From the NCBI GenBank assembly GCA_002633005.1, contig NMRA01000112.1, forward strand, positions 389,195 through 453,194: 64,000 bases of DNA. Reading direction: 5' to 3'. This stretch comes from Phoronis australis (Eukaryota; Phoronida; Phoronidae). Every line of letters begins with the position of its first letter. Within the stretch, counting starts at the first letter, position 1. Under the pieces are notes generated by a model, which saw only the letters and a list, made by a program, of their open reading frames with translations, did not search any database and was not told the DNA's origin. Below, in pieces: positions 11,515 through 23,665 of this stretch. The position numbers and the translations under genes were made by a program.

Positions 11515-13100
11515 AACAGCTATCAGATAGGCTACTTTGTATAGTAAGAAGAACTGTAGTCCGAATGTCAATTGCAAACGTTGCTGTCACAGTCGAGGGG
11601 ATATACTTTCGCGACTGGTCTCTGTATATTGTTAACACAACCATCCGCCACTCGTACATGTACCAAACCTTCACTTTGTGGTTGCACGACCCACATGGTG
11701 TCCCCAATAATGACGAGTACTACATGTCCAAATTCCGAGTTCCTCTTTTCTAGTAACCATTTTGTCCCCCAACTTCTCCAGGAAAAATGGTTGAGCGTGA
11801 CAAGTTCTAAGTCCCTCAGACTAGGCGACTGGTATTGTACGTCAAAAGGGCGAGAGTGATCTTTAAAATGATAGTGGTCTTTTCATTGACAGCACTGCTT
11901 TCCAAGAAGACCCACTACAACACTGAGAAATTGTTCGTCGTTCATTTCAGTAGTTTCAATTCTAACTTTGATAGTTTGGGGTACGAACCATACATTCGTG
12001 AACACCATTGAATTGTGGAGCTGGCCGAGAGTTGAAACGCCATCGCACCTCTTTGGAGGAAGTCCTACCTTTTATGTTTTCTGGTTGCAGCTTCGAAAGC
12101 TGCTGCAATTCTTTGTAAGCTCCCTCAAAAATAGCAATAGCTCCATTGCCTGAGTATACGTTTTCAGTACTCTCCTTTGTGAAGCCATGTTGACGAATGT
12201 TTTGGTGTTGGTGTCGAGTCCACTGCAACTTCTAGTTGAACAACGCGTTTACGCAAGCACGTAAAAATGTAGAGGAGTCCTTTCAATCAAGTCTTTTCTT
12301 GACCTTGTTGAACAGCATAGGGTCCAGAGAAATCCACCGAAGTTTATCTGTAAGCATAAAGAGTGTCTCTGGCTGCCGGCTTGCGTAAGAGCATCATCTG
12401 TATCCCTCGTGGACTCGCATTCTTTCTTTTACACTAGCATCAGTCTTGTTTGAGACTTCGGGTAGAGATGATTCATTTCCATCGTAGCAGTTGAGCAAGA
12501 CTGAAATTCGTACCTCTGTCTAGAGTTTGTTCAAGCTGATGTTTAACAAAACATTTTGTTGTCCAATGACTGCGTGTAGTACAGGACGTCGCGTCTCCCA
12601 CAGTACAACTGTAGACCATCTCAAACGCGCATTGGATTTAAGAAGTCTATCTCCGTCGATAAATGGGTTGAGAGACAATTATTTGAACGGTTTTGATCTT
12701 TCATTGCTACTTTAATGACTAGGCTTCATCCTTGAAATCCTCAAGCTGAATGCACCGTATGTGATCTGTCTCAGGTGCCGTAAGTTCTTCAGGTTCGAAA
12801 GCTTCTGTTCTCCGTAATGTTCTTGGCAGCCTTCATTTGTCTACAAATCGCGAGTCAATTTGTTCCCACTCCAGTATCGCTGAGACACCAGATGATTTTG
12901 CGCATTATCTTTGGCAGAAAAAATATACAACATTTGGCTTTTACTGACTGGTCTATTTTCGAGTTTCTAAGCTTTTGTTGAGAGTAGGATTCTGAGGCAA
13001 ATTCTGTGAGTCTTGAAAGAGGTACCTCGTGCCTACTATTTTTGTCGTTTTTGAACGCGCCAACGTTTATTCCACTTATCGCTATGTCAGCCACTGTCCA
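11515..13100 (-). mobile_element. Decayed BEL/Pao retrotransposon, integrase end of pol
   Basis: Frameshifted minus-strand pieces follow the BEL/Pao order. SVDFSGPYAV (~12320) resembles the first integrase Asp block. LLYIFTCLRKRVVQLEV (~12250) follows. VYSGNGA then KELQQL (~12150-12110) corresponds to the second Asp block. WRFNSRPAPQFNGVHE (~12040-11990) carries the catalytic Glu. Downstream, FGHVVLVIIGDTMW and RPVAKVYPLD (~11700-11590) resemble the domain that follows Pao integrases. Stops, frameshifts and an Asp-to-Gly change in the second block mark it as dead. It lies antisense in the repeat-protein intron. Confidence 0.75.
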
Positions 13101-13975
13101 GTCATATACTGTATTTCTCCTTCTCGGTGCACCACTAATGGTTTGAACTGCTTACTTTGTCTACAAATACGTCCATGCTGTCGGTCCAGAAGTTTTGTTT
13201 GCAACGAAACGACCTTGGTCTTGATTTTTGACGGCTTGCTGTTTGGTCTGAATAGGCCTTGCTAACTTTTTCCAGATATCCAATTGTACCTAATACAAAA
13301 TAAAGATAAAAGTTTCAAGTTTCGTGCGAAATTTGTCAGAAATCTGGCAGCTGTAACTTGCACCGCGCCGAAATTGGAAAATCGCGATTTTAAGTAAACG
13401 CACAATCACGTGATGACAAACAGTAAGGGATTGTTTTTGTGCGCACAGCGGGTTTCTATGACCACCAAGGACTTGGAAATTATTGGTTTCATGGTTTGGT
13501 GAGTTGTATTTTAAAAGATATTCAAAGGAATGTGAATTTGGGTAGCGAAGTTATCCAATTGTCCTAATGTGGCGAAGTTAGTCGTTGACAACGTTGAACA
13601 GTCTTTGCTGTCTTCTTGATTTTGGTCATCGTCGCCCCTGTCGTCACTTGATGTTAAATATTTCGTAGTTCTCAAACGCGTTATTTGTGGGAGTGTAGGG
13701 ATGTGACACCCCCCCCCCCAATGATTTCAGATTATTTCCGAAAATGTGTACTTTGCAAACTGGGAGTGAACATGCAGATAGTGACTTAAAACAACTGGCC
13801 AGGCTGACTGCTCAACATTGATGACGTGTATAAGAATAACGGTTTTGTTTGAAAGGGGTTAGATTAAATGTTAAACAAAATGAATGGAGATTTTATAAGG
13901 GGTCACACTGCTCCACTAAAGTAAAAGCTTAAGAAACACCCCTATTAAAGGCGACTTAATTTTTTCTTTTTCCAG

Positions 13976-14172
13976 CATCTTCCATTGCTCCGATGACGAT
14001 CGTGGCTGGTGTAGCGATTGGTGCAGTAGTCGTTTGCCTTACAGCCTACGGGATATACCGTCTGTACAAGAGGATGTCCACCAAGGCAACAGATGCATCG
14101 AAAGAGTCAAAGTCTTTAATGATAGTTACTTGCAAAAACAAAAACGCTACTCTATTTAAGCATGTTATTTGA
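13976..14172 (+). CDS. Mucin-like repeat protein, C-terminal membrane exon
   Basis: The acceptor ttttttctttttccag (ending 13975) opens an exon whose first two bases complete the codon left by the donor at 10959. The frame then runs 64 codons to TGA at 14170-14172. It encodes SSIAPMT, a hydrophobic helix IVAGVAIGAVVVCLTAYG, then a basic YRLYKR stop-transfer and a ~30-residue Lys/Ser-rich tail. With the repeat exon this gives a predicted type I membrane protein. An AATAAA at 15967-15972 is a possible but distant polyadenylation signal. The 3-kb intron is supported only by phase and consensus sites. Confidence 0.6.
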
Positions 14173-15265
14173 ATAACTTTTTACTGAAGTGCCACTTACT
14201 GTTTCCAGGTTTTGTTCAAGAAACTCTAAACTTTGCTTTTTCCCAATTTAGAACGTAGGTTGAGTACACCAGTTGTCTTCCGGATGATGTATTTTCACCT
14301 TATTCAGTCCTTCTTGCAAGGACCATGTCTATCTTGTTTAGGAATGGCTCCAATATGTCAAAATTGTAACAGGGAACTCATATGTGCATTATCCAGATAA
14401 AATAGTGCTCTGTCTAGAAGGGTTAAATTAAATGACTCCTGTATGAAGGTTGGGCTGCGGAGGCTATTGGTATTTTTTCTTTGGATAGCAACAGGTGAAT
14501 AATTTTTTATCAATCTCTCTAAAGCGTGCTGTGTTTGTGAAAATATCTCGCTGATGACTTTGTCATTGTGCAATTCGTTTTTACGACTGTTCTGTTATTG
14601 ATTGACCATTCCGGTCTTCATGGCTGATTTGCCATTGCTGTAGGCCACTTTACAGGAGCATACATGTTGCTCGGTCAGTATAACGGCAAATGGAAACAAA
14701 AGTTGATTTTTACTATGGAGCTTAGCATGTTCATCGCCATTTAATTGGACGCCCTTACAACAGCCCACGAGATACAGTGGGTATCAGTTAGAAAACTTAG
14801 TGATGCATCCAAATGGTGGAGGACTGTGTAAGCTTTTACTGATGAAATTGAATTAAAATGTTTGCCGATACATGTAAGTTGACTTCAGCGAACTTTTGCT
14901 TTAATTTAGATCGTATTCCAAAGTCGTATCTAACATTCACATCTTGACAAGTTTTGTAAAAAAGAGCCAGAAAATATAACCTTAACCTCTATTGAGGCAG
15001 TATTGTGACCAACATTCTGGGCCCGGGTTCTAATCTTTTAACTCAAAATGGAACTCGAAATTACGTTAGGCATTTTCTACTTTACTTTTGTGTGAACTGA
15101 GGATGAGTGTCTATTATTCTATGGTCGATACAAAAGGATAATTTTTCAGGCCTTGTTTGCTGCTGATAAGGCCAATATTTCGTGTTTTTACTGGAGTTTG
15201 TAGTACGAATATAAGGGTCACCAAGTGCAAACTTGGACTACACTCTCATATGAGTTAAATTATAT
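14173..15265. other. Possible 3' UTR and intergenic sequence
   Basis: No further exon is recognised after the stop at 14172. A 71-codon minus-strand frame (14358-14573) has no recognisable domain and is not called. Confidence 0.4.
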
Positions 15266-15389
15266 TTAGAAAACGGACAATTGCCGCATAAATAAAGAAG
15301 TTCATGTTAACTCAACGTTTCGTCTTATTCAACAAGCCATCATCAGGATATGAACTTCTTTATTTGTGCGGCAATTGTCCGTTTTCTAA
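15266..15389. repeat. Foldback element with 39-base arms
   Basis: The arm at 15266-15304 and the arm at 15351-15389 are inverted copies with one mismatch. They enclose 46 bases that include aacgtttcgtcttattcaac and gccatcatcaggata, a phrase that looks like mobile-element terminal sequence. Confidence 0.85.
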
Positions 15390-17515
15390 TCGTGCTTTGG
15401 CCAAAATATGATGTGATTAGTAAATTATAATGTATTTGAGTGCAGTCTAATAACCACTTCTCTCGAGTTCGCTCAAAAGTGGCGTAGAAATTGTCAAAAA
15501 TAATCTCGAGCTGTTTCCAAGTACAAAGATTAGAAACCAGTCCCATGTTTGCTATCAGTCACTGTTTTTTTTTTAAATCCGGAATTTAACTAGACTCTCG
15601 TCAAGAGGAAAATAATGTATTTACCACCAAAGTGCCATATTGGAACGTTTATCCATCAATTGAAGAGATGTTGCAATGCTTTCAAATGGAGAAATATATT
15701 TATTTCTGAGACTGAGAATGTGATTTTTTAATGTTTACTACGAAAATACAATGTACAAAAACAAGCGCTAATCCCCTAAAATGCTAGAAAGCTTTAATTA
15801 TGGGTGTAATATGAAAACTTGACGTTTCTCAGAGTCTCTGAATTTTATCCGGTCTTGAATTTATGTCGGATCTCGAAATACGTGTTTGTGTATGCTTACT
15901 GTGGGTGTGATGTGAAATAAGTCTTATGCTATCATTCTTACGTACTTATGTGTGTGTGTTCGTGCCAATAAAAATTCGCAAATGACAGCGTTTGTGTTTT
16001 ATACTATTATGATTTTAAGGGAATCAGAGTTCTGGTGTTAAAGCTATTCAACAGTAACTTATATTTGTAATATTGTACACGCGATAACGCTTCTTCCCGT
16101 CGTTCTTTCCAAATAAATGATAAAATTCATGAAAAAAAAAACATTACAAGAGGGCGCAAGGCAACAGAATTAGCCCTCCACGGCACGATTCTTGCAATTT
16201 CGAAATTTCATGTAGACATTATTGTGCTGCTGGTCGATCTATAGTTCCAGTTTTTTGAGAATGTCAGCACAGGCATACCAGTGTGTTTCATTTCACTATT
16301 TTGTAGCTCTCTCGCTTTGCCGAGACGAACTTTAGCAAGAACAAGGGAAATTCTTAGATAAAAGTTATTCACCTACTACCGAAATTCATTGGAAGGTTGT
16401 CGCTTAGTTGAACTTAAACACATACCAGAATGTTCTTGTTGTGTAGCTGTGAGACCTGTATTTCCCAAGTGAAAATTTACCACCTACCCGTGACGCGCAT
16501 TATCGATGTCATGTGCCAATAGTCTTTCACACCAATATCTTGACTTAGTTCGTGTGGTGGACAACTTGAAGACGTTGGAAGCCTGATGGCTATTCGCATG
16601 AAGAATTTTCGTGAACGTTTGGTATGCGCTGAACAGACATTGTGACTTTGACTTTGAAAAAGAAAATATCCAATTTAAAGTAATGAGTTCATTGACTATT
16701 TCTTCAGGCAACCAGTTTCTCGTAAAATATCATCAATTACAATAAAATGCCAACTCCAAAATTATTAAGATACGTTGTACCCTGTCAGCGACTATAAGTC
16801 ACAGCTTAGGGACTATTATGGGTTGTAAAATTCATGAAAACAAATAATTTACATTACAAAATTGTGATAAAATCTCAAAATCACAGCCAACTTTGTTGTT
16901 TTAGGACTCTTGTCATCGCAAATACTGTATCTTCAAAAATTTATCCCGTCCAAGAATAATCCTAAAATGCGTTTTTCGGCCTTAAAATCGACAACTTTTA
17001 ATCGCACTGAGTCGTCACCTCTGCTAAAGAAGACCGTGAGGCACCTGTTCTCCAGTAATTAGATCAGGAAGGACGAGATTGTGCGATTCCCTGCCTAAAT
17101 TTATAATCAGTTATGAAGGGTTGAACAAAAGTAAATGAATATATGAGCTGAGTTTAGATAAACAAAACACGATAAAGGAGTACCTAGAATAGTTCGTACT
17201 ACTAACATTTCTGAACAAGGGAAAGAGACAGTGATGCAAAAATAAAACTTTACATTATTGTTAAATCCTTCGTTGTTGGCCATCTCTTGTGAACTTGTTC
17301 AATTATTTAATCTTTGAATGGATAAGTTTATTTCTCACAACAGTAACACAAATCTATTTCTTTTTGCCATTTAGTCAAATTCGGAGGTTTGCCATTGAGG
17401 CGTTATTTGCTCCGTAAATGGAATTAGTAGACATATAATTCAGATTTCCACTGGATTGTTTCTACATCTGTTCTACAGAGAACTGTAAGCGTATTGCTAG
17501 TTAGAGAAATATTAG
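15390..17515. other. No gene recognised
   Basis: AT-rich sequence with short frames only. It holds an AATAAA (15967-15972) and an A-run (16132-16141). Confidence 0.45.
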
Positions 17516-17578
17516 TTTTATTTTTGTACCCAACTCACTGTAGTCAACATTTTTAACACCATCACACTGAAAGTATAA

Positions 17579-18780
17579 ATGAAGCAAAGTCTGAGGCTCC
17601 CCCTTACAGAGAGTATACATGGGAGAACTATGGCAAACAAAAACTGTGCTGGACGTTGCACGTTAGATTCGAAAAAGGTTCCCATCAACAAAGAGCCCCG
17701 AGTCACAGATGAAAACTTCGGTGATGAGATCATTTTCCACGATAAACGTTTGTCATTTTCTAAGTTATTGGTTCTTAAAACGACTGCAGGAATATTTGAA
17801 GCGTATCACTTTCCAACTCAAAATACCCCGGACATCTCTTACTAACAATTGTTAAGGTGTAGAAATGGTGGTAGCGATCAAAGATCAGAATTATCACACC
17901 CACGATCTAGGTGGTGAGATCGTTTTATCATTAACTACTGTGACCTCTAAGGCCACGCAAGTTTCTGTGCATCTCTCGGGTCTTTGTGGACCAAGTCTGA
18001 TACCCAAAAGGCCTGACCCTCACTCACAATGGAACCGTCTCCTACTTCAGCTAAAGAATCTCACTCTACACTGTTGGAGCAGTCATAAGCTCAACCAATT
18101 CCCCGACTGTTGATCCCGAAATCCTTGAGAGAGAGCGGTTGTTGAGCCAAGTGTAGAATGTCTATGCAATCATTTCTAAATTTTGTCGGCAACCCCTAGA
18201 ATATCAAATAAATTTTTCAATCCACATCCTTGGGAATTGTGTCACTTCGGCAGGCACGAGACGCAGCGCACCATGGCAGCGATCATTGAAGCAATCGGGG
18301 AACTCAACAAAGGCATTCAATGAATAAATTTCGAAAGTTATAAGTCAGACATTTCACAACTGATACTCAACTACAACTACTGTAAAAACTAGAAATTCCA
18401 TTCTTGGGAACAGGGTAAAAAACATGACCCCAACTTTTAGAGAGACATTTGTAAGGTTGCTGAAACACTCTGCCACGAGGAAGATTCTCCGCCATAACAC
18501 TACTGCCTAGCAGATAAATTTTCTAAAAGGAGAATGCCTCGTGACGGACTAAGTCCTGCACCACCCAACGTGCTCTCAAGAAAGAGACCTGTCTACAAAT
18601 ACCTAGAGCAAATTATGAAATCTGTGCAACTAACTGAACCACCTTGCTGCTAAGCGCTTGAACAGATGCAAAACAGAAAAGATTAAAGTGAAGCTCATTC
18701 GTAGTGTTGAAGACCACGAGAAGATAAGACACGGGGAATCAGCGCAAGACTTCAAGTAGCTTGGATGTCCTTATCGAGTG
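17579..18780 (+). pseudogene. Coding-like remnants, unidentified
   Basis: Several short plus-strand frames look more protein-like than background, including 17579-17845, 17865-18113, and an unopened frame near 18655-18758 with KIKVKLIRSVEDHEKIRH. They are separated by stops. No domain is recognised. A dead retroelement gag is possible, but nothing seen proves it. Confidence 0.25.
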
Positions 18781-19106
18781 AACCCAGTCTTCCAACAGGG
18801 CAGGAGCTTCTGTAAACACTGACTCCCTTTCAACTCGCCCCTTGCTTTGTGTACAAGAGACGTGGAACCACGCGTCGATTACCCCACTAGACAGCTGCTC
18901 TCTCAATGTGGAAAACCCAACGAATAACAATTAGGGAGTATAACTTCGAGCTCCTTGTTATGTCCAGCAACTGATGTGACGTCCGCTCAGCAGATGTCTC
19001 GTAGGTAGAAAACAGGAGCACGAAAGGTGTCGCTAGAGGTTCATTGATCTCAGGGCGTGTAATTAAGGCAGATTTTACAGTGCATTTGACGATAGTTAAC
19101 TTTCAG

Positions 19107-19249
19107 GAGACATTTCTGTCAAACTCACGGACGACTCTCTGTTTGTCAACACGCCTGGCTGCAGATTGCCAGTTTCTCCACAAGGCGAAGTGAAAGACGA
19201 ATTGGAAGCTCTTGGGATTCACGCGGAAGCGTCTGACTATTCCCCATAG
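19107..19249 (+). CDS. Possible isolated terminal exon, unidentified
   Basis: After the acceptor gttaactttcag (ending 19106) a frame of 46 codons runs to TAG at 19247. It begins DISVKLTDDSLFVNTPGCRL and is acidic and protein-like. An upstream exon ending in phase 1 would be needed and was not found. It could be part of the remnants just upstream. Confidence 0.25.
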
Positions 19250-19449
19250 CTGTGTCAATTTTTGATTCCCCAAAAGAGGTCGAGCAAACGTCTAATATGC
19301 ATTGAAAACTGAGAAAGGAAAAAGCCGTGTACAGAGAACAGTACTTGGTGCTGATCCTGGTTGATCCAGATAACAAACTTGTTAAATCAAGGGTGTTCAT
19401 CAACGTCGATTTGCCATCAGGTTGCAGGTATGTTATGCTAGAATATACC

Positions 19450-20040
19450 TCATATCTCTTTAGTGCCGTTCAAACTTAATTTGGTTCCAACCCACGGATC
19501 TGTATATTTTTTTCCTCAATGTGTCTGCTGAAATTTTCCACTGCAAGTTCTTTCAAGGCACGATAGCAAAAGGTTTGAACTAATAACGGATGACAGCAAG
19601 ACGCTTCGTTGTTCCAGACAGCACATTTGGAAGGTGACAGAGAATACAAAAATACCTGATTCGCAGTCGGTAACTTTACATGAAACACTTGACACTCACT
19701 GTCTTCTGCGCATGTTTACATTCCACATATTGCATCTGCCCTGACACCATAACTCACGACAGCCACATCTAGGCTACTCTTTGTCCCCTATTACACGTTT
19801 TGGAAGAGTTTCGGCCATGTCAGCCATATTCAGGAACTCATAGACATAGACATTTGCTTATTTTATTGTTTAGATTATTAGAATCTAGTTAAATGAGGCG
19901 TATATTTGCAGTTTTCAGGTTAGTAGTTCCAGGCTTTAGACAACTTTTCTCAAAGAACCGTGAAGGATGTTACGTGTGACATTCTACGCGCAAATAGCGC
20001 AGTTATACTTGTACAGGTATGTCCCAGTTATGTTCAATAT
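19450..20040. other. No gene recognised
   Basis: Only short frames without domains or convincing splice sites were seen. Confidence 0.4.
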
Positions 20041-21167
20041 CAAGACGTGTGTTCAGTAACGCTAGGACCTTGCTAAAATCTAGTCAACGTCGCGTGTTCT
20101 CATTTAAAATACACGGCAATATCTCACGTAATCACGCGAAGTCTTGCTCTTTAGCTAGGTCCTAGCGTTACTGAACTGGGGGCAGACATTATGCGTTTTG
20201 TAATGTTTCTCATCCGCTATCGTATGACCGCCACTAGTTGGCAATACAGCATTTTACCGTCTGAATTGTTGTTTCACTCAACACTTGATTACCGTTGTCA
20301 AAATACCACAGTTGACTCATTAATTTTTACACGGTACATATATTTCGTGAGGACAGAATAGTTTGAGTAATTATATCGCGCTAATTCAGCCAGAAATCTC
20401 TCCCAAGTGACTTTGTCAAGTTTACAAATGTACAATGTAGTCTAATAACCCTGAAATCCCCAGGAACAAGGAATGGGACGCTTAAAAGAAGCATCGGATG
20501 CTTACAGGAGACACAAATTGGTGAATTTTACCTGAAACGTTGAAAAACAGTTTCCCTCTGCAATTGAAATGGTCCAGGGATATACATATACCGGGTACGT
20601 GGCGGCAGTGTGAGCAGGTCGGCAAAAAGATCCCACACTACCGGCTGCCTGTTTGTGAGAAATTGTCAAAGTGTTTGAGTGTTCCATCGACCCGTGTATA
20701 CTTTTTAATGTTCTAGTATGACAGCTTGCACCTCGATCGAGATCCCAATGTCATTGCGATTCCGGTTAACGCTCTCCCAGTATGTGAAAAGAGCCTCCGA
20801 TATTCTACGAATGCAAACATACATGTACATTGACACCAGTTCAGAGGGTACTGCAAAATGCTACAGGTAAGTTTGTTTATTCCCAGGTCAGTGCATACGC
20901 ACAACCGAAACCAATTGGATGCCAACCTAAGGTGCCAGTTCATGCGCGCACCCAGCCTTTTATATAGGGGAGCTCTAACTTTTCGATATGCGGACCTTTT
21001 ACTGAAAGAAATCAACGATTACTAAAACAAAAAAATAAAATGGGCCATTAGGTTCAGGCCACAAATCGTGCATCCGCGCCTACCTCCCGTGGATTTGTTG
21101 GACTTTTGTCTCGTTTACTAGGACTTTTTGTTTCACTGAGGCGGTCCTTTTTTCCCAATTCCCCAAN
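20041..21167 (+). repeat. Left copy of a 1.1-kb duplication ending at an N
   Basis: This segment and 21169-22258 are nearly identical, with a few substitutions and small indels (one near 20800-20830). The left copy ends exactly at the N at 21168 and the right copy starts just after it. This looks like two alleles of one locus placed in tandem by the assembler. Confidence 0.9.
20051..20175. mobile_element. Palindromic MITE, copy 1
   Basis: The ends are inverted repeats: gttcagtaacgctaggacct at the left, then tgctaaa, and tttagctaggtcctagcgtt, then actgaac, at the right. The element is ~125 bases and has no coding capacity, as for a MITE. Confidence 0.8.
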
Positions 21168-21168
21168 C
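21168..21168. other. Single N, contig join
   Basis: One undetermined base lies exactly between two near-identical 1.1-kb copies, which suggests a gap of unknown size or a false join. Confidence 0.9.
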
Positions 21169-22258
21169 AAGACGTGTGTTCAGTAACGCTAGGACCTAGC
21201 TAAAATCTAGTCAACATCGCGTGTTCTCATTTAAAATACACGGCAATATCTCACGTAATCACGCGAAGTCTTGCTCTTTAGCTAGGTCCTAGCGTTACTG
21301 AACTGGGGGCAGGCATTATGCGTTTTGTAATGTTTCTCATCCGCTATCGTATGACCGCTACTAGTTGGCAATACAGCATTTTACCGTCTGAATTGTTGTT
21401 TCACTCAACACTTGATTACCGTTGTCAAAATACCACAGTTGACTCATTAATTTTTACACGGTACATATATTTCGTGATAACAGAATAGTTTGAGTAATTA
21501 TATCGCGCTAATTCAGCCAGAAATCTCTCCCAAGTGACTTTGTCAAGTTTACAAATGTAGTCTAATAACCCTGAAATCCCCAGGAACAAGGAATGGGACG
21601 CTTAAAAGAAGCATCGGATGCTTACAGGAGACACAAATTGGGGAATTTTACCTGCAACGTTTAAAAACAGTTTCCCTCTGCAACTGAAATGGTTCCGCGA
21701 TATACATATACCGGGTATGTGGCGGCAGTATGAGCAGGTCGGCAAAAAGATCCGACACTACCAGCTGCCTGTTTGTGAGAAATTGTCAAGGTGTTTGAGT
21801 GTTCCATCGACCCGTGTATACTTTTTAATGTTCTAGTGTGACAGCTTGCTCCTCAATCGAGATCCCAATGTCATTGCGATTCCGGTTAACGCTCTCCCAG
21901 TATGTGAAATGAGCCTACATACAATGACACCAGTTCAGAGGGTACTGCAGAATGCTACATTAAGTTTGTTTATTCTCAGGTCAGTGTATACGCACAACGG
22001 AAACCAATTGGATGCCAACCTAAGGTACCAGTTCATGCGCGCACCCAGCCTTTTATATAGGGGAGCTCTAATTTTTCGATATGCGGACCTTTTACTGAAA
22101 GAAATCAACGATTACTAAAACAAAACCTAAAAAGGGCCATTAGGTTCAGGCCACGAACCGTGCATCCGCGCCGACTTCCCGTGGATTTGTTGGACTTTTG
22201 TCTCGTTTACTAGGGCTTTTTGTTTCACTGAGGCGGTCCTTTTTTCCCAATTCGCCAA
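21169..22258 (+). repeat. Right copy of the 1.1-kb duplication
   Basis: This is the partner of 20041-21167, starting one base after the N. It contains the same MITE, the same short frames and the same terminal repeat. Confidence 0.9.
21179..21303. mobile_element. Palindromic MITE, copy 2 (in the duplicate)
   Basis: This is the same element as at 20051-20175. The left arm reads ggacctagctaaa, pairing slightly better with the right arm. It is probably the other allele of copy 1 rather than an independent insertion. Confidence 0.8.
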
Positions 22259-22300
22259 ATTGGGGGTTCGAGCCCCCGAGACCCCCCCTTCTGGGTACAG
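22022..22300 (+). repeat. Dispersed repeat with cgcgcacccagcc and a G/C-rich end
   Basis: It runs from catgcgcgcacccagcc to gggggttcgagcccccgaga. A related copy in the same orientation is at 20938-21167 and an inverted, diverged copy at 31955-32270. No coding capacity is seen, so it is probably a non-autonomous mobile element. Confidence 0.6.
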
Positions 22301-22309
22301 TTATGCGTG

Positions 22310-23190
22310 TTCTCTTTCGGGCGGTTACTCTGATGAAGCTTTCTTATTTTCCCACAATATTTTGTGACTCTAGTTACAGTAACTGTTTATTGGGAACAAT
22401 ACAATATCCGTCAATTGCTCCTGGCTTCATGCGCACAACAGGCCAGGCGCTGGTGAAGATCTCTGTCATAAAAAGGAAAATATCACGTATCTTAATTAGT
22501 TGAATGTTGGGCGTACACGTTTATGCCATTCCAATTGTCCTCAAGCACAAAATCAGACACGTATATACATGTATCTTGTTTTCATACTTAGCACGTCTCG
22601 GGTTCTGAGCATCGTGTACATACTGGTCCAGGTTTAAGGTTTCCTCCCAGAATTTTCAGCGTGTATGCGTCAAAAATTTATGACGTCAGTCAATAGTTAC
22701 GAAATTATATTGTTAACGTATAGGGAGAATATTTACAAGATTTCGTATAAAGTTATACTGTTGAATTCAGTCTGAGGTAAGAAAATTTATGTTTTAATGT
22801 TATAATATATAGCCCATCTTATCAGAGATTACCTATTATACGTTATTTACCTGTATTCATTATATTGTAATCGTATTTGTCATAATAAATGACCTTATAT
22901 CGCCTACCTCGGTCTCCTTTTCATCTCTGGTAACGAGCTTGCGACGCACGTATCATTTATCTTTATTCGGGACATATGTCGATCATAATTATAAATTGCG
23001 ATATCCATTCACTGATTTAAACAAATTCTCTTTCTAAATGAGAAATATAATGATGAAAACACGACAAAGAACACTCTTAACTTTACGTCTCCTTTTAACT
23101 ATCCTTTATACCCAATTATTGAATTTCGAAAGTACATGTTTGCATGTATCATGACAGATTCTTCACGATTCATTCTTTCAGGTTTCAGGA
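22310..23190. other. No gene recognised; 5' flank of the next gene
   Basis: AT-rich sequence without domains. The acceptor-like ttctttcag just before 23182 suggests that a 5' UTR exon of the next gene lies somewhere upstream. Confidence 0.4.
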
Positions 23191-23199
23191 AGCTATACC

Positions 23200-23332
23200 A
23201 TGATGTTTGCAACACTTGTGGTAGTCAGTCTAGTCGGCTGCTTTCTAGCTGATGCACGGCCGATTCCGAAATCGTTGACGGAAATTGAAATTGCAGCCCA
23301 CACAAAAACACCATCCACCATATCTCATGCAG
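23200..23332 (+). CDS. Small secreted/membrane protein, signal-peptide exon
   Basis: An ATG pair at 23200 opens a frame starting MMFATLVVVSLVGCFLADAR, a clear signal peptide with likely cleavage after the ADA. It continues with a short polar Thr/Ser stretch to the donor CATGCAG|GTACTG (23332/23333), phase 1. Acceptor-like CAG sites just upstream suggest a 5' UTR exon. The next exon that fits is at 24272. I considered it as the first exon of the LRP-like gene, but 38708-38780 is nearer and fits better. Confidence 0.5.
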
Positions 23333-23527
23333 GTACTGATCGAAACATACAGTCGGTTATGCTATTTAATTGGATTATTTGGAATCTGGTGTTTCGCAAA
23401 AACCATAGTGCATGTACATATTAGATGTCTAAACATTTTGTTGTTGAGAAAGACCTTGATAAAAATGCACAGTGGCAACAAGTAAAGTAACTGGGTAAAA
23501 CCTTATTGATTTCACAAAATTTTGTTA

Positions 23528-23665
23528 CATGGGCGACGCACTATAAGGGGCTGGGGGATTATAGCCCCCACTTTCAGTACTGCGCCGTCCGTGGTCTTTG
23601 GGCGGTACACCACAGGGGGGCTAGGGGGCTGTGGACCCACACTTTTTTCAGTGCTGCGGCGCCGA
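23528..23665 (+). repeat. Dispersed G-rich repeat, two units
   Basis: Two related units (23528-23590 and 23597-23665) share a pattern of a gggcg-type start, a run of G, then a cccac end and tttcagt. A further copy lies at 49877-49945. It fits a mobile-element fragment. Confidence 0.55.

Noticed and set aside
23200-23332. First exon of the LRP-like gene
   Set aside because: Its phase fits, but a better signal-peptide exon with a stronger donor lies at 38708-38780, and this exon has its own compatible partner at 24272.
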